The position numbers and the translations under genes were made by a program. This document shows positions 27,128-36,189 of a stretch of DNA of 64,000 nucleotides, one piece after another. The notes beneath the pieces are model-generated. The model did no database searches and was not told the origin of the DNA. It saw only the letters and a program-made list of their open reading frames with translations. The stretch is taken from NCBI RefSeq assembly GCF_022919575.1, contig NZ_CP095071.1, forward strand, positions 3,730,001-3,794,000. Direction: 5' to 3'. Position 1 is the stretch's first letter. Each line of letters begins with the position of its first letter. Source of the stretch: Gracilibacillus salinarum (GTDB lineage Bacteria > Bacillota > Bacilli > Bacillales > Amphibacillaceae).

Positions 27128-28186
27128 TTGTTGAAAAATAAGAAGTATTTGCTATTGATTTCTATTTGTTTATTATTCGTCCTTGCAGCATGTGGTGGTA
27201 ACGATGCAGAAAGTGAAGGGACAAGCGGTGATGCAGAGGGTTCTTATGATCCGATTACCATTACCTTCAGTCACAATCAACCTGTCGATAGTCCAGAGGA
27301 TGTAGGTGCGCAGAAGTTTAAAGAATTAGTTGAAGAGAAGACAGATGGACAAGTAACAGTGGAAGTATTCCCTGCTTCGCAATTAGGTAGTTTGCGTGAA
27401 CAAGTAGAAGGAACGCAAATTGGTGAAATTGATATAACGATGCAACCATCAGCAGTAGTTTCTCCTTTTGTTGATGATATTAAAGCGGTAGATCTCCCTT
27501 ACTTGTGGCCAGCTGATGCAGAGCAAATGTATGAAGTGTTAGATAGTGAAGTAGGAGACGAGTTACTCGGTACTTTAGAGCAAGGTGGATTTAAAGGACT
27601 TGGCTTCTGGCCAGGTGGTTATAAGCTATTCACAACAAATGGTATTGAAATTCATGAACCGTCTGACTTTGAAGGTGTGACGATGAGAACGATGGAATCA
27701 CCAATTCTTCTTGCGCAGTATGAAGAATGGGGAGGAAATCCGATCCCGGTTCCATACGCAGAATTGTATAACTCCTTGCAGCAAGGTGTGGTGGATGGAC
27801 AAGAAAATCCATTGCAAACGATTTACTTGAACAATTTCTATGAAGTACAAGATACAGTAATTGAAAGCTATCACGGTGGAATGAATTACGTATTAATGGC
27901 AAATCAGGCTTGGTTCGATGGATTACCAGCAGAAGTGCAGGACGTCATTACTGAATCGGAAGAAGAAGCCAGAAATACAGCACGTCAATCATTGGCTGAT
28001 ACGGAAGAGGAATATCGTCAAAAGATTATAGACTCAGGCGTGACTTACTATGAGCTTACACCTGAAGAAATCGAAGTATTCCGAGAAGCATCACTTCCTA
28101 TTCATGAAGAGCATTATAGCGAAGGTGACCAGCAGGAATTACTGCAAAAAATTTATGACAAAATTGATGAAGTAACAGCGGAATAA
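27128..28186 (+). CDS. dctP: TRAP transporter solute-binding protein, DctP family
   Basis: 352 residues. A lipoprotein signal with lipobox LAAC at the N-terminus (LLFVLAACGG) anchors it outside the membrane. The DctP fold shows ITFSHNQPVDSPEDVGAQKF, GEIDITMQPSA and FEGVTMRTMESPI (the Arg that binds a carboxylate in the family), then GVVDGQENPLQTI. The ligand is probably an organic acid. TTG start after AAGGGGAG. First gene of dctP-dctQ-dctM-pucR. A hairpin after the gene may raise its mRNA level over the membrane subunits. Confidence 0.93.
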   Translation: MLKNKKYLLLISICLLFVLAACGGNDAESEGTSGDAEGSYDPITITFSHNQPVDSPEDVGAQKFKELVEEKTDGQVTVEVFPASQLGSLREQVEGTQIGEIDITMQPSAVVSPFVDDIKAVDLPYLWPADAEQMYEVLDSEVGDELLGTLEQGGFKGLGFWPGGYKLFTTNGIEIHEPSDFEGVTMRTMESPILLAQYEEWGGNPIPVPYAELYNSLQQGVVDGQENPLQTIYLNNFYEVQDTVIESYHGGMNYVLMANQAWFDGLPAEVQDVITESEEEARNTARQSLADTEEEYRQKIIDSGVTYYELTPEEIEVFREASLPIHEEHYSEGDQQELLQKIYDKIDEVTAE

Positions 28187-28195
28187 GTTGAGGGT

Positions 28196-28220
28196 AGGGA
28201 CTTCCAATCTGGTAGTCCCT
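28196..28220 (+). other. Intercistronic hairpin between dctP and dctQ
   Basis: AGGGACT (28196-28202) pairs with AGTCCCT (28214-28220) without a proper T run. Likely a partial terminator or an mRNA-stabilising hairpin. Confidence 0.5.
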
Positions 28221-28302
28221 GTTATCCTATTTACAACTGAGCGAATTTCACTTGTGGAATTGGTGACGCATATCTTTCTCAGCAAATGATCGGGAGGATA
28301 CT

Positions 28303-28809
28303 ATGAAAATAATTGCAAAAATTGAAGAGTTTTTTATCGCTTTTACATTGTTAGTCGTTACTGTTTTATTATTTGTAAATATTATTTTGCGTTACGCTTT
28401 TGCCAATAATACGACTTGGGCAGAAGAATTTATTCGTTACGGAATGATCTGGATTACGTTTATCGGTGCGAGTGTTTGTTTCAGAAGAGGGTTGCACGTA
28501 GGTGTAGATTTATTGATGGATGTCACGAAAGGTATCGCCAACAAAGCAGTGAAAATCATCGTGCATGTAGCGTCTATCACTTTTATGATTTTCTTAATTA
28601 AGTATAGTACAGATTTAGTACTGTTCACTCAAAATACAGGACAAATCACGCCATCCTTGCAAATCCCGCTTCATTACATTTACCTTGCGATACCAATTGG
28701 TTCAGCACTATCGCTCATTCATTTGGTTATTCAAACAATTAATATAATTAGAAATAAAGAAGATGTAAACGAGCAAGAACGTTCTGCATTAGAAACTATA
28801 AAAGAATAG
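28303..28809 (+). CDS. dctQ: TRAP transporter small membrane subunit, DctQ
   Basis: 168 residues with four predicted membrane spans, the N-terminal FTLLVVTVLLFVNIILRYAF helix and the TWAEEFIRYGMIWITFIGAS motif typical of DctQ. It joins DctP to DctM in sodium-driven uptake. GGGAGG precedes the start, and dctM begins 9 bp after. Confidence 0.92.
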   Translation: MKIIAKIEEFFIAFTLLVVTVLLFVNIILRYAFANNTTWAEEFIRYGMIWITFIGASVCFRRGLHVGVDLLMDVTKGIANKAVKIIVHVASITFMIFLIKYSTDLVLFTQNTGQITPSLQIPLHYIYLAIPIGSALSLIHLVIQTINIIRNKEDVNEQERSALETIKE

Positions 28810-28818
28810 AGGGTAACA

Positions 28819-30096
28819 ATGGTTTCTTTACTGTTAATACTTATTATTATATTGCTTTTTGCCAGTGTGCCGATTTACGTAGCTCTCGGATTATCATCAT
28901 TTCTGGCTGTTGTATTCATGAGTGACACCAATCCGATGATTCTTATTCAACGTTTATTCGGCGGCCTTGATCAGTTTGCGTTAATGGCATTGCCGTTTTT
29001 TATATTAGCGGCAAATATTATGGATGTCGGCGGATTATCGAAGCGTATTTTGCGTTGGGCGCGTGCCTTTGTTGGTCACATTACTGGCGGGGTGGCGATG
29101 ACAACTCAAGTTTCCAGTATGTTTTTTGGTGCGCTGTCAGGCTCTAGTCCAGCTACAGTAGTCGCAATGGGTAAAATTATGTACCCAGAGCTGTTAAATA
29201 AAAAATACGATAAGAAATTCTCATCTGGTTTGTTAGCATCTGCTGGAGCTGTTTCGCTGATTATTCCGCCAAGTATTACGCTAATTATCTTTGGTTCGGT
29301 GACAGGTGTGTCCGTCGGTGATTTATTTATTGCAGGGATTGGCGCGGGGATTATAATTGGACTTTCTTCGATTATATATATTTATATCTACGCAAGAAAC
29401 AATAACCTGCCAAAAGATAAACGAGCGTCAGGGAAAGAAATGTGGGATGCGACCGTTAAAGCATTTTGGGCGTTATTGATTCCAGTTATTATTCTTGGTG
29501 GTATTTACTCGGGAATTTTTACACCGACAGAAGCAGCTGGTGTATCAGCGATCTATGCTTTGTTTGTCAGTACTGTTATTTACAGAGAAATGAACTGGAA
29601 AACATTCTATAAAACGTTAGTGGAGTCTGCGATTACCACTGGACAAGTACTTGTATTAGTGGCTGCAGCGCAAGTGTTAGGCTGGATTCTGACAAGAGGT
29701 GGAGTACCACAGCAGATCGCTTCTTTTATCTCAGAGAATATCAGTTCGACGATTGTGTTCCTGCTATTAATTAACATTGTCTTATTAATACTGGGAATGT
29801 TCATGGAAGGGGTAGCTGCGATTACGATAATAGCTCCTTTAATTTATCCTGCTGCTGTTGCGTTAGGTATTGATCCGGTTCATTTAGGTATTATTATGAT
29901 TTCGAACCTGGCTATTGGGATGTACACACCTCCGTTTGGAATTAATATCTTTGTGACACAGACGATAACGAAGCTGAACATGATGGAAATGCTGCCAGGA
30001 TTAGCACGATTCTTTGTCGCGAATGTTATCGCATTACTGATTATCACATATATACCGGAAAGTTCTTTATTCTTAGTGGATTTACTCAATGATTAA
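28819..30096 (+). CDS. dctM: TRAP transporter large permease subunit, DctM
   Basis: 425 residues, about twelve spans, full DctM length. Family marks include FFILAANIMDVGGLSKRIL, MFFGALSGSSPATVVAMGKI and PPSITLIIFGSVTGVSVGDLF. It is the channel that moves the substrate with Na+. Start after AGAGGG. Confidence 0.95.
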   Translation: MVSLLLILIIILLFASVPIYVALGLSSFLAVVFMSDTNPMILIQRLFGGLDQFALMALPFFILAANIMDVGGLSKRILRWARAFVGHITGGVAMTTQVSSMFFGALSGSSPATVVAMGKIMYPELLNKKYDKKFSSGLLASAGAVSLIIPPSITLIIFGSVTGVSVGDLFIAGIGAGIIIGLSSIIYIYIYARNNNLPKDKRASGKEMWDATVKAFWALLIPVIILGGIYSGIFTPTEAAGVSAIYALFVSTVIYREMNWKTFYKTLVESAITTGQVLVLVAAAQVLGWILTRGGVPQQIASFISENISSTIVFLLLINIVLLILGMFMEGVAAITIIAPLIYPAAVALGIDPVHLGIIMISNLAIGMYTPPFGINIFVTQTITKLNMMEMLPGLARFFVANVIALLIITYIPESSLFLVDLLND

Positions 30097-30110
30097 TTGG
30101 TGGGATGTAA

Positions 30111-31721
30111 ATGGCAATTACACTAAAGCAAGCAATGAAAATCGGCGGTTTAAAGAAATGTAGTATCGTGGCAGGAGCAGATGGCATGGGGAAGATGCTC
30201 AAGTATGTCACGATCATGGAGGTTCCGGATATCGTTCGTTGGCTCAAAGGGGAAGAACTAATGCTGACGAGTCTGTATCCTATCAAAGACGATGATAATG
30301 CCATGAAGCAATTAGTGAAAGAGCTGCATGAGAAAGGGACGTCAGCATTAGGAATTAAGCCGCATCGTTTTATTGATGAGATTCCGCAAGTTATTTTGGA
30401 TGAAGCGGAGCGATATGGTTTTCCGATTATTGAAATCCCTGAAGAGGTTAGTTATTTGGACATCCTCTCTCCTGTAATGAACGTGATTTTTGATGACAAA
30501 GCAATCATTCAAGAAGATTTAGAACACGCTTATAATTTATTGGATGAAATTCGCTTAAACAAGTGGGGCATTGATAAGTTCGCCGAAGCGTTGCATCATT
30601 TATTAAAATATGAAATTAAAATTGATAGCTTTGTTCCTTATTTAGAAGTTCCAGATGCTGTAATGGAGTTAGAGCCAATCTCAACCGAACAAATCAGGGA
30701 ATTAGAAATGATTCAGCGCCCGGTTCGGATGCATCGCTATAACCATACACTTGGTAAAGAACAAGCCTGTATGATAGCGCCGGTCATCATGGATGGTAAA
30801 TTACTAGGTTCTATTACTAGTATTGGGGTTGAAAAAGGGTTTGTTGAGGTTGACTTAGCAATCTTGGATCGGGCAACGACGACTTTTTCACTGGAAATTA
30901 TGCGCAAGAAAGTGGCGTACGAATTGGAACAGCAGTATAAGAGTGATTTTTTTCGGGAATTGCTTTTTACACAAATTCAGCATGAGGAGACATTGCTTGA
31001 AAAGGGCAAAACTTATGGATTTGATCTGGAAAGGAATTATATTTTTATCTCATTGCAGTACAGTCAAAGTGGCAAAGGGATTCATTTTATCGCAGATATT
31101 CTTAACCAGTTGGAATTAATCAGCTCTCGACTGGATCACGACATTATCGTAGGTGCAATGGAGAATGGAGTTCACTTACTATACCCCTCTGCGAACAAAA
31201 CAAAAGACCGAATCTATCATGATATGGAAGCTATATATCGTGAATTGAATAAACAAATGCAGGATGATTTATATATAGGGGTTGGTCGTGCTGCGTCTGA
31301 TATTAGCAGCATTAGAGATGGATATGACCAGGCAAAACAAGCGGTCATTCTCGGTCGTACACTCTATGATGCCAAACATATTATCTATTATGAAGAGCTG
31401 GGCTTTTATCGTTTGTTAGCTGAAATAAAGAATGTTACCGAGATAAATAAATTTTACGAGGAATCGATTGGTAATCTGATTGAGTATGATAAGCATCATG
31501 ATCTCGAACTGGTCCACTCGTTAACGACTTACTTTCATAATAACGAATCGATTTCCAAAACAGCCGAGAAACTGTTTATCCATATTAATACGATGAAGTA
31601 CCGATTGCAACGGATCAAGGTGCTGACGAATTTAGATGTAAAAAAATCAGAAGATAAATTAATTTTACAAATTGGACTGAAAATTCATAATTTCATTCGA
31701 AATGATTATCGATTCAGATGA
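30111..31721 (+). CDS. PucR-family transcriptional regulator
   Basis: 536 residues: N-terminal PucR-like domain (MAITLKQAMKIGGLKKCSIVAGADGMGKMLKYVTIME), a central GGDEF-like/CdaR region (NYIFISLQ to DLYIGVGRAASDISSIRDGYDQAKQA) and a C-terminal PucR helix-turn-helix (LVHSLTTYFHNNESISKTAEKLFIHINTMKYRLQRI). In B. subtilis PucR controls purine-ureide catabolism. Here it follows dctM by 14 bp and precedes the cyclic-amide operon, so it very likely regulates both. Confidence 0.92.
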   Translation: MAITLKQAMKIGGLKKCSIVAGADGMGKMLKYVTIMEVPDIVRWLKGEELMLTSLYPIKDDDNAMKQLVKELHEKGTSALGIKPHRFIDEIPQVILDEAERYGFPIIEIPEEVSYLDILSPVMNVIFDDKAIIQEDLEHAYNLLDEIRLNKWGIDKFAEALHHLLKYEIKIDSFVPYLEVPDAVMELEPISTEQIRELEMIQRPVRMHRYNHTLGKEQACMIAPVIMDGKLLGSITSIGVEKGFVEVDLAILDRATTTFSLEIMRKKVAYELEQQYKSDFFRELLFTQIQHEETLLEKGKTYGFDLERNYIFISLQYSQSGKGIHFIADILNQLELISSRLDHDIIVGAMENGVHLLYPSANKTKDRIYHDMEAIYRELNKQMQDDLYIGVGRAASDISSIRDGYDQAKQAVILGRTLYDAKHIIYYEELGFYRLLAEIKNVTEINKFYEESIGNLIEYDKHHDLELVHSLTTYFHNNESISKTAEKLFIHINTMKYRLQRIKVLTNLDVKKSEDKLILQIGLKIHNFIRNDYRFR

Positions 31722-31743
31722 AAAATATCAGAATTTTATGTCT

Positions 31744-31781
31744 TTTCGGACAAAGTTTTATCATCCCATTTTTGAGACAAT
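31744..31781 (+). promoter_or_regulatory. Candidate regulator site before the carbamoylase operon
   Basis: TTTCGGACAAAG (31744-31755) and TTTGAGACAAT (31771-31781) resemble the motif before dctP. They lie 40-80 bp upstream of the operon start. Confidence 0.4.
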
Positions 31782-31821
31782 ATGCTTATACAAAATATTA
31801 AATTGATATGGTGTGAGGGAT

Positions 31822-33087
31822 ATGAAACGTACAGAAAAACGAATTCAATCTACGCTTGATGCCTTTAATGTAATCGGTGAAACAGAAGAAGGTATACAAC
31901 GGATTGCTTATACGCATAACGAGAAAGAGGCTCAGGTTTTATTTGCATACCTTTGTAAAAAGGAAGGGATGGACATCAAGGTCGATGCGGTAGGGAATGT
32001 CATTGCCAGAAGAGAAGGACGTTTCCGAAGTGCGCCGGCAGTTGCTGTCGGTTCGCACGTGGATACGGTATACACGGGTGGAAGATTTGACGGTATTGCA
32101 GGTGTAGTTGCTGGTCTTGAAGTAGTCAGACGCTTAAATGAAAAAAATATTCGTACAGACTATCCTGTTGAGATTATTGCCTTTACCTCAGAAGAATCTT
32201 CACGCTTCGGTATGTCAACGATCGGAAGTAAGGCTATGACAGGTAAACTATCGATCGAACAGGCAGTTAAACAAAAAGACAAAGATGGTGTGTCATTAGC
32301 AGAAGCAATGAAGCATTATAATTTCGATATTGCCAATGTAAATGAAGCGATCCGATCGAAAACGGAACTACATTCTTTTCTTGAACTCCATATTGAACAA
32401 GGACCGGAATTGGAAAAGCAAAATAAAAAAATTGCGATTGCTACAGGAATAGCAGCACCTACTCGTTTGTGTGTCAATGTCAAAGGGATGGCAGCTCATT
32501 CTGGAACTACTTCCATGGCTAATCGTAAAGATGCTCTTATAGCGGCATCACAACTCGTTATCATGATAGAGAAATTCGCTCAAGAAGAGAGTCTGCACAA
32601 AACAGTAGCGACCGTAGGAGTATTTGAGGTATTTCCTGGAGCTATGAATGTCGTACCAGGTGATGTTGAATTTAAAGTGGATATCAGAGGCTTAAATACT
32701 GCATCGAAGCACCGCATTGTCGAACGTATTAAAGAAGAAGCAAGGGCAGTTGAATCGTCTCGCGGTGTGGACATAGAAGTAGACATCATAGGCGATGAGC
32801 AACCTGTTTTATTAGATGAAGGAATCCGCCAAGTATTACTTGATGCTTGTAAGGATTTAGGGATGGATCCAATGGTATTCCCTAGTGGCGCAGGACATGA
32901 TGCAATGAATATGCAGTCTGTTTGTCCAACAGGTCTGATCTTTGTTCCGTCACACAATGGGATCAGTCATAATCCTGAAGAATTTACAGCAATCGAAGAT
33001 ATTGCATTAGGATGCGATTTGTTAGAAAAATGCGTCCTGGAACTTTCTATGGAAAGGGAGATCAATAATGCAAAGACATCTGGCTAA
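31822..33087 (+). CDS. Zn-dependent N-carbamoyl-L-amino-acid / allantoate amidohydrolase (M20 family)
   Basis: 421 residues. M20/AllC-HyuC signature: VGSHVDTVYTGGRFDGIAGV (first metal ligands), FTSEESSRFG (bridging and base Glu), ELHIEQGPELE and the C-terminal PSGAGHDAMNM. It hydrolyses an N-carbamoyl amino acid to amino acid, CO2 and ammonia. Start ATG 31822 after GTGAGGG (close spacing); a GTG at 31813 is possible. First gene of a tightly coupled five-gene operon. Confidence 0.9.
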   Translation: MKRTEKRIQSTLDAFNVIGETEEGIQRIAYTHNEKEAQVLFAYLCKKEGMDIKVDAVGNVIARREGRFRSAPAVAVGSHVDTVYTGGRFDGIAGVVAGLEVVRRLNEKNIRTDYPVEIIAFTSEESSRFGMSTIGSKAMTGKLSIEQAVKQKDKDGVSLAEAMKHYNFDIANVNEAIRSKTELHSFLELHIEQGPELEKQNKKIAIATGIAAPTRLCVNVKGMAAHSGTTSMANRKDALIAASQLVIMIEKFAQEESLHKTVATVGVFEVFPGAMNVVPGDVEFKVDIRGLNTASKHRIVERIKEEARAVESSRGVDIEVDIIGDEQPVLLDEGIRQVLLDACKDLGMDPMVFPSGAGHDAMNMQSVCPTGLIFVPSHNGISHNPEEFTAIEDIALGCDLLEKCVLELSMEREINNAKTSG

Positions 33088-33850
33088 CGTATTGTCGAAT
33101 AAACAAGTAAGCAGCAGATATTGGCATATGGTCGTCGATAGCACGAACTTAAACAAAACGGTAAATCCGGGGCAATTTTTCCAAGTGCGTTGTGCTGATA
33201 CGTATTTTCCGTTCTTAAGAAGACCGTTAAGTGTTTATCGGATCAATGAGAATACGATTGAATTTCTATATTTGGTAAAAGGACAGGGAACAAGTGCAAT
33301 GACGAAGATTCAGGCAGGTCATTCGCTTGATATGATGGGACCGGTTGGTGAAGGGTTCAGACTTGATCGATCTGCACAAAATATTTTACTAGTCGCCAGA
33401 GGTGTTGGTGTGGCAACGCTGGCAGCTGTTGCCCAGGCGGCTTATCGTCAAGGTGTAAAAAGCTATGCGATAATGTCCGCCAGAAGTCGTGATGATCTGC
33501 TAGCGATTGAATTCCTTGAGGATTATGGAGCGGAAGTATTTATTGTGACAGAAGACGAAGGTACCAGTGACGTGGAAAATGTAAAGCGCATCATAAAAGA
33601 GGATATCTGTGCGACAACAGTGATTGATGCGATATATACTTGCGGTTCAAGACGACTTTCGAAGTTATCGCAGTCCATTGCAAATGAACTGCATATACCT
33701 GGTGAAATTGCATTGGAAGAACACATGGGGTGTGGTATGGGCGCTTGCTTTTCCTGTGTGTGTGATATTCGTGAAGGAGATACAACCAAGTCTGTTCGTG
33801 TTTGTACCGAAGGGCCGGTATTCCCGTTGGATAAGGTGGTAATGGAATGA
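33068..33850 (+). CDS. Dihydroorotate dehydrogenase electron-transfer subunit-like (PyrK family)
   Basis: 260 residues: FAD domain (FFPFLRRPLSVYRIN, with the RRPLS flavin motif), NAD-binding half (ILLVARGVGVATLAA) and a C-terminal [2Fe-2S] cluster motif (HMGCGMGACFSCVCDI and a last Cys in VRVCTEGPVF). It passes electrons between NAD(H) and the FMN of PyrD. Start overlaps the carbamoylase gene by 20 bp. The setting in a catabolic operon suggests it works in the reductive direction; this is inference. Confidence 0.9.
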   Translation: MQRHLANVLSNKQVSSRYWHMVVDSTNLNKTVNPGQFFQVRCADTYFPFLRRPLSVYRINENTIEFLYLVKGQGTSAMTKIQAGHSLDMMGPVGEGFRLDRSAQNILLVARGVGVATLAAVAQAAYRQGVKSYAIMSARSRDDLLAIEFLEDYGAEVFIVTEDEGTSDVENVKRIIKEDICATTVIDAIYTCGSRRLSKLSQSIANELHIPGEIALEEHMGCGMGACFSCVCDIREGDTTKSVRVCTEGPVFPLDKVVME

Positions 33851-34761
33851 CGAGTAGTAAAAATATGCAAGTCACCATTGGCGATTTGACTTTAAAAAAT
33901 CCTATTATGCCTGCATCGGGCGCATTTGGTCCTGAGATGGAACAAGCACTCGATTTCGATCGGCTTGGGGCGATTGTGCCGAAGAGCATCACCAAATTTC
34001 CACAGCCAGGTAATGCGAAGCCAAGGGTGTGTGAAACAAACGGCGGTATGATCAACTCGATTGGTATTCAAAGTAAAGGTGTTGAGCACTTTCTGTCGCA
34101 CACTATTCCAGCCTTTGAGAAGTATCAGTCACCGATTATTGCCAGTGTGTCAGCTGAATCGATTGAAGAATTTGTGGATGTATCTGCAACGCTTGCCAAT
34201 CAAGCAAGTATTCGTGGATTGGAATTAAATATTTCTTGTCCGAATTTAAAAGGGGATGGCAAAGCATTTGGGATGGATGCAACAATTACACGCGAACTGA
34301 TCTCTCAAGTTCGTGAAGTGACGACCAAACCAATTATTGCGAAGCTAACACCAAATGTAACGAGTATTCAGGACATTGCCATCGCAGCGGAACAAGGTGG
34401 AGCGGATGGATTGAATGTGGCCAATACAATGCTTGCAATGGCAATAGATGTAGATACAAGAAAGCCTTTGATTGGCAATGTGATGGGCGGTTTTTCAGGA
34501 CCGGCAGTGAAGCCGATCATCGTCCGTATGATTTATCAGGTCGCCCAGGTCAGTTCTTTACCTATCATTGGCTGTGGTGGTGTCATGAGTGGCCGTGATG
34601 CGATTGAAATGATGATAGCTGGTGCCAGTGCTGTACAGGTAGGGACTGCTAGTTTTATTAACCCAACTGCATTAACGGATATTTTAACGGAAATAGAAGA
34701 ATATATGGAACAGAATGAAATTATTGAAATAGAAGAATTAATTGGATCAATCATTATCTAG
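33847..34761 (+). CDS. Dihydroorotate dehydrogenase-like, class 1B (PyrD family)
   Basis: 304 residues, full length for class 1B. FMN barrel with NPIMPASGAFG, the active-site Cys in LNISCPN, and GGVMSGRDAIEMMIAGASAVQVGTA for the phosphate. No 4Fe-4S domain, unlike uracil-type PreA, which favours orotate/dihydroorotate over uracil as substrate. ATGA overlap with pyrK-like gene. It is unlinked to other biosynthetic pyr genes here, pointing to a second, catabolic set. Confidence 0.9.
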   Translation: MTSSKNMQVTIGDLTLKNPIMPASGAFGPEMEQALDFDRLGAIVPKSITKFPQPGNAKPRVCETNGGMINSIGIQSKGVEHFLSHTIPAFEKYQSPIIASVSAESIEEFVDVSATLANQASIRGLELNISCPNLKGDGKAFGMDATITRELISQVREVTTKPIIAKLTPNVTSIQDIAIAAEQGGADGLNVANTMLAMAIDVDTRKPLIGNVMGGFSGPAVKPIIVRMIYQVAQVSSLPIIGCGGVMSGRDAIEMMIAGASAVQVGTASFINPTALTDILTEIEEYMEQNEIIEIEELIGSIII

Positions 34762-34776
34762 AAGGAGGCTGCGTGT

Positions 34777-36189
34777 ATGGTATGGGATTTGAAAATAATG
34801 AACGGCACGATCGTTAATGCGTCTGAGTCCTACCAGGCGAATATATTTGTGAAAGATGGCAAAATTACTGCGATTACAAGTGAGGATCTTCCTGGTGAAA
34901 CGAAGGAAGTAATTGATGCGAAAGGAAAACATATCTTACCTGGATTAATCGACACACATGTACACTCGCGAGATCCGGGCCCTACGTATAAAGAAGATTT
35001 CGCTCACTCTACTCGGGCAGCGGCTGCAGTAGGAATAACGACCGTATTTGAAATGCCAAACACGACGCCTCCGGTCAGTAATGCGGTGAACTTTGATTCA
35101 CAAAATAATAATCTTGGTTCGAAGGCATATGTGGATTATGGGTTATGGGGAATCTGTATAGGGCATTTGAATAATGGGGATATTCAGGATTTGCATAAAA
35201 AAGGTGTCATCGGTTTTAAGTTTTTCTGGGGCTATGCTGTTCATAAAGACACATATCAACTGATGTATAACTACAAGCCTGGGATGGAAGATGTTATACC
35301 GCCGTTTGACGATGGACAAGTGTATGAAATGATGGAAGAAGTCGCAAAGACGGGACAGTTATTTGCTGTGCACGCCGAAAGCAACGAATTAATTCAGACC
35401 TTGACCAACCGCGTGGAAGAGAGTGGCGGACGCACCTATGAGGATATGATTAAAGGCAGACCGAATGTTGCTGAAGCCTTAACCGTCAGCAAGGGGATTC
35501 AAATGGCGAAAGCAGCCGGTGTCAGATTCCATGTTCTGCACGTAAGCTCAGAAGAAGGATTGGACTTGGTTCGTGACGCACAGATTAAAGGATTACCTGT
35601 AACTGTAGAAACATGCCCGCATTACTTATTCCTGTCGAATGAGGATTATCAAGATATTGGCCCACAGATGAAGGTATATCCGCCAGTGAAATATAAAAAA
35701 GATCAGGATGCCATTTGGCGTGGAATTGCTGACGGGACGATTTCGCATGTTTGTTCCGACCATGCACCACATACGGAAGAAGAAAAAGACGGTGATCTTT
35801 GGTCGATACCTGCTGGCATGTGTGGAGTAGAATCAATGGTTCCATTGATGTTAAATGCGGTAAGTGACAAGAAAATTACCTTATCAGATATAGTACGTCT
35901 GCTGTCAGAAGAGCCTGCCAAACTATTTGGTATTTATCCAAAGAAAGGCGCGCTTCATATCGGTGCTGATGCCGATATTACAATTGTTGATATGGAGAAA
36001 CAGGCAGTTATCGAAAGAGATAAACTGCATAGTAAAAGCAAAGTGACTGCGTATGACGGTTTCAAGGTTCAAGGTATGCCGGTTCAAACGATTGTGCGAG
36101 GCAATACGATTATGAAAGATGGAGAAATCGTCGGACAAAAAGGTCACGGGAAGTTGATTATTCCTGCTCAAACTGGTGAGGTGGATTAA
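34777..36189 (+). CDS. Cyclic amidohydrolase, dihydroorotase/allantoinase-like
   Basis: 470 residues of the amidohydrolase superfamily with a complete binuclear metal site: HVH at 61-63 (LIDTHVHSRDPG), the carbamylated Lys 148 in GFKFF, His 199 (FAVHAES), His 255 (HVLHVSS) and Asp 328 (SDHAPH). SRDPGPTYKEDF resembles the dihydroorotase (REPG) type more than D-hydantoinase. It opens or closes a cyclic ureide; next to the PyrD-like enzyme, dihydroorotate to N-carbamoyl-aspartate is the best guess, allantoin the alternative. GAAGGAGG before the start. Confidence 0.9.
   Translation: MVWDLKIMNGTIVNASESYQANIFVKDGKITAITSEDLPGETKEVIDAKGKHILPGLIDTHVHSRDPGPTYKEDFAHSTRAAAAVGITTVFEMPNTTPPVSNAVNFDSQNNNLGSKAYVDYGLWGICIGHLNNGDIQDLHKKGVIGFKFFWGYAVHKDTYQLMYNYKPGMEDVIPPFDDGQVYEMMEEVAKTGQLFAVHAESNELIQTLTNRVEESGGRTYEDMIKGRPNVAEALTVSKGIQMAKAAGVRFHVLHVSSEEGLDLVRDAQIKGLPVTVETCPHYLFLSNEDYQDIGPQMKVYPPVKYKKDQDAIWRGIADGTISHVCSDHAPHTEEEKDGDLWSIPAGMCGVESMVPLMLNAVSDKKITLSDIVRLLSEEPAKLFGIYPKKGALHIGADADITIVDMEKQAVIERDKLHSKSKVTAYDGFKVQGMPVQTIVRGNTIMKDGEIVGQKGHGKLIIPAQTGEVD

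Noticed and set aside
33068..34761. Simple housekeeping pyrKD pair
   Set aside because: They are coupled to a carbamoylase and a nitroreductase and sit beside a TRAP importer and PucR regulator, with no carA/B, pyrB, pyrE or pyrF nearby; still open until the rest of the genome is checked.
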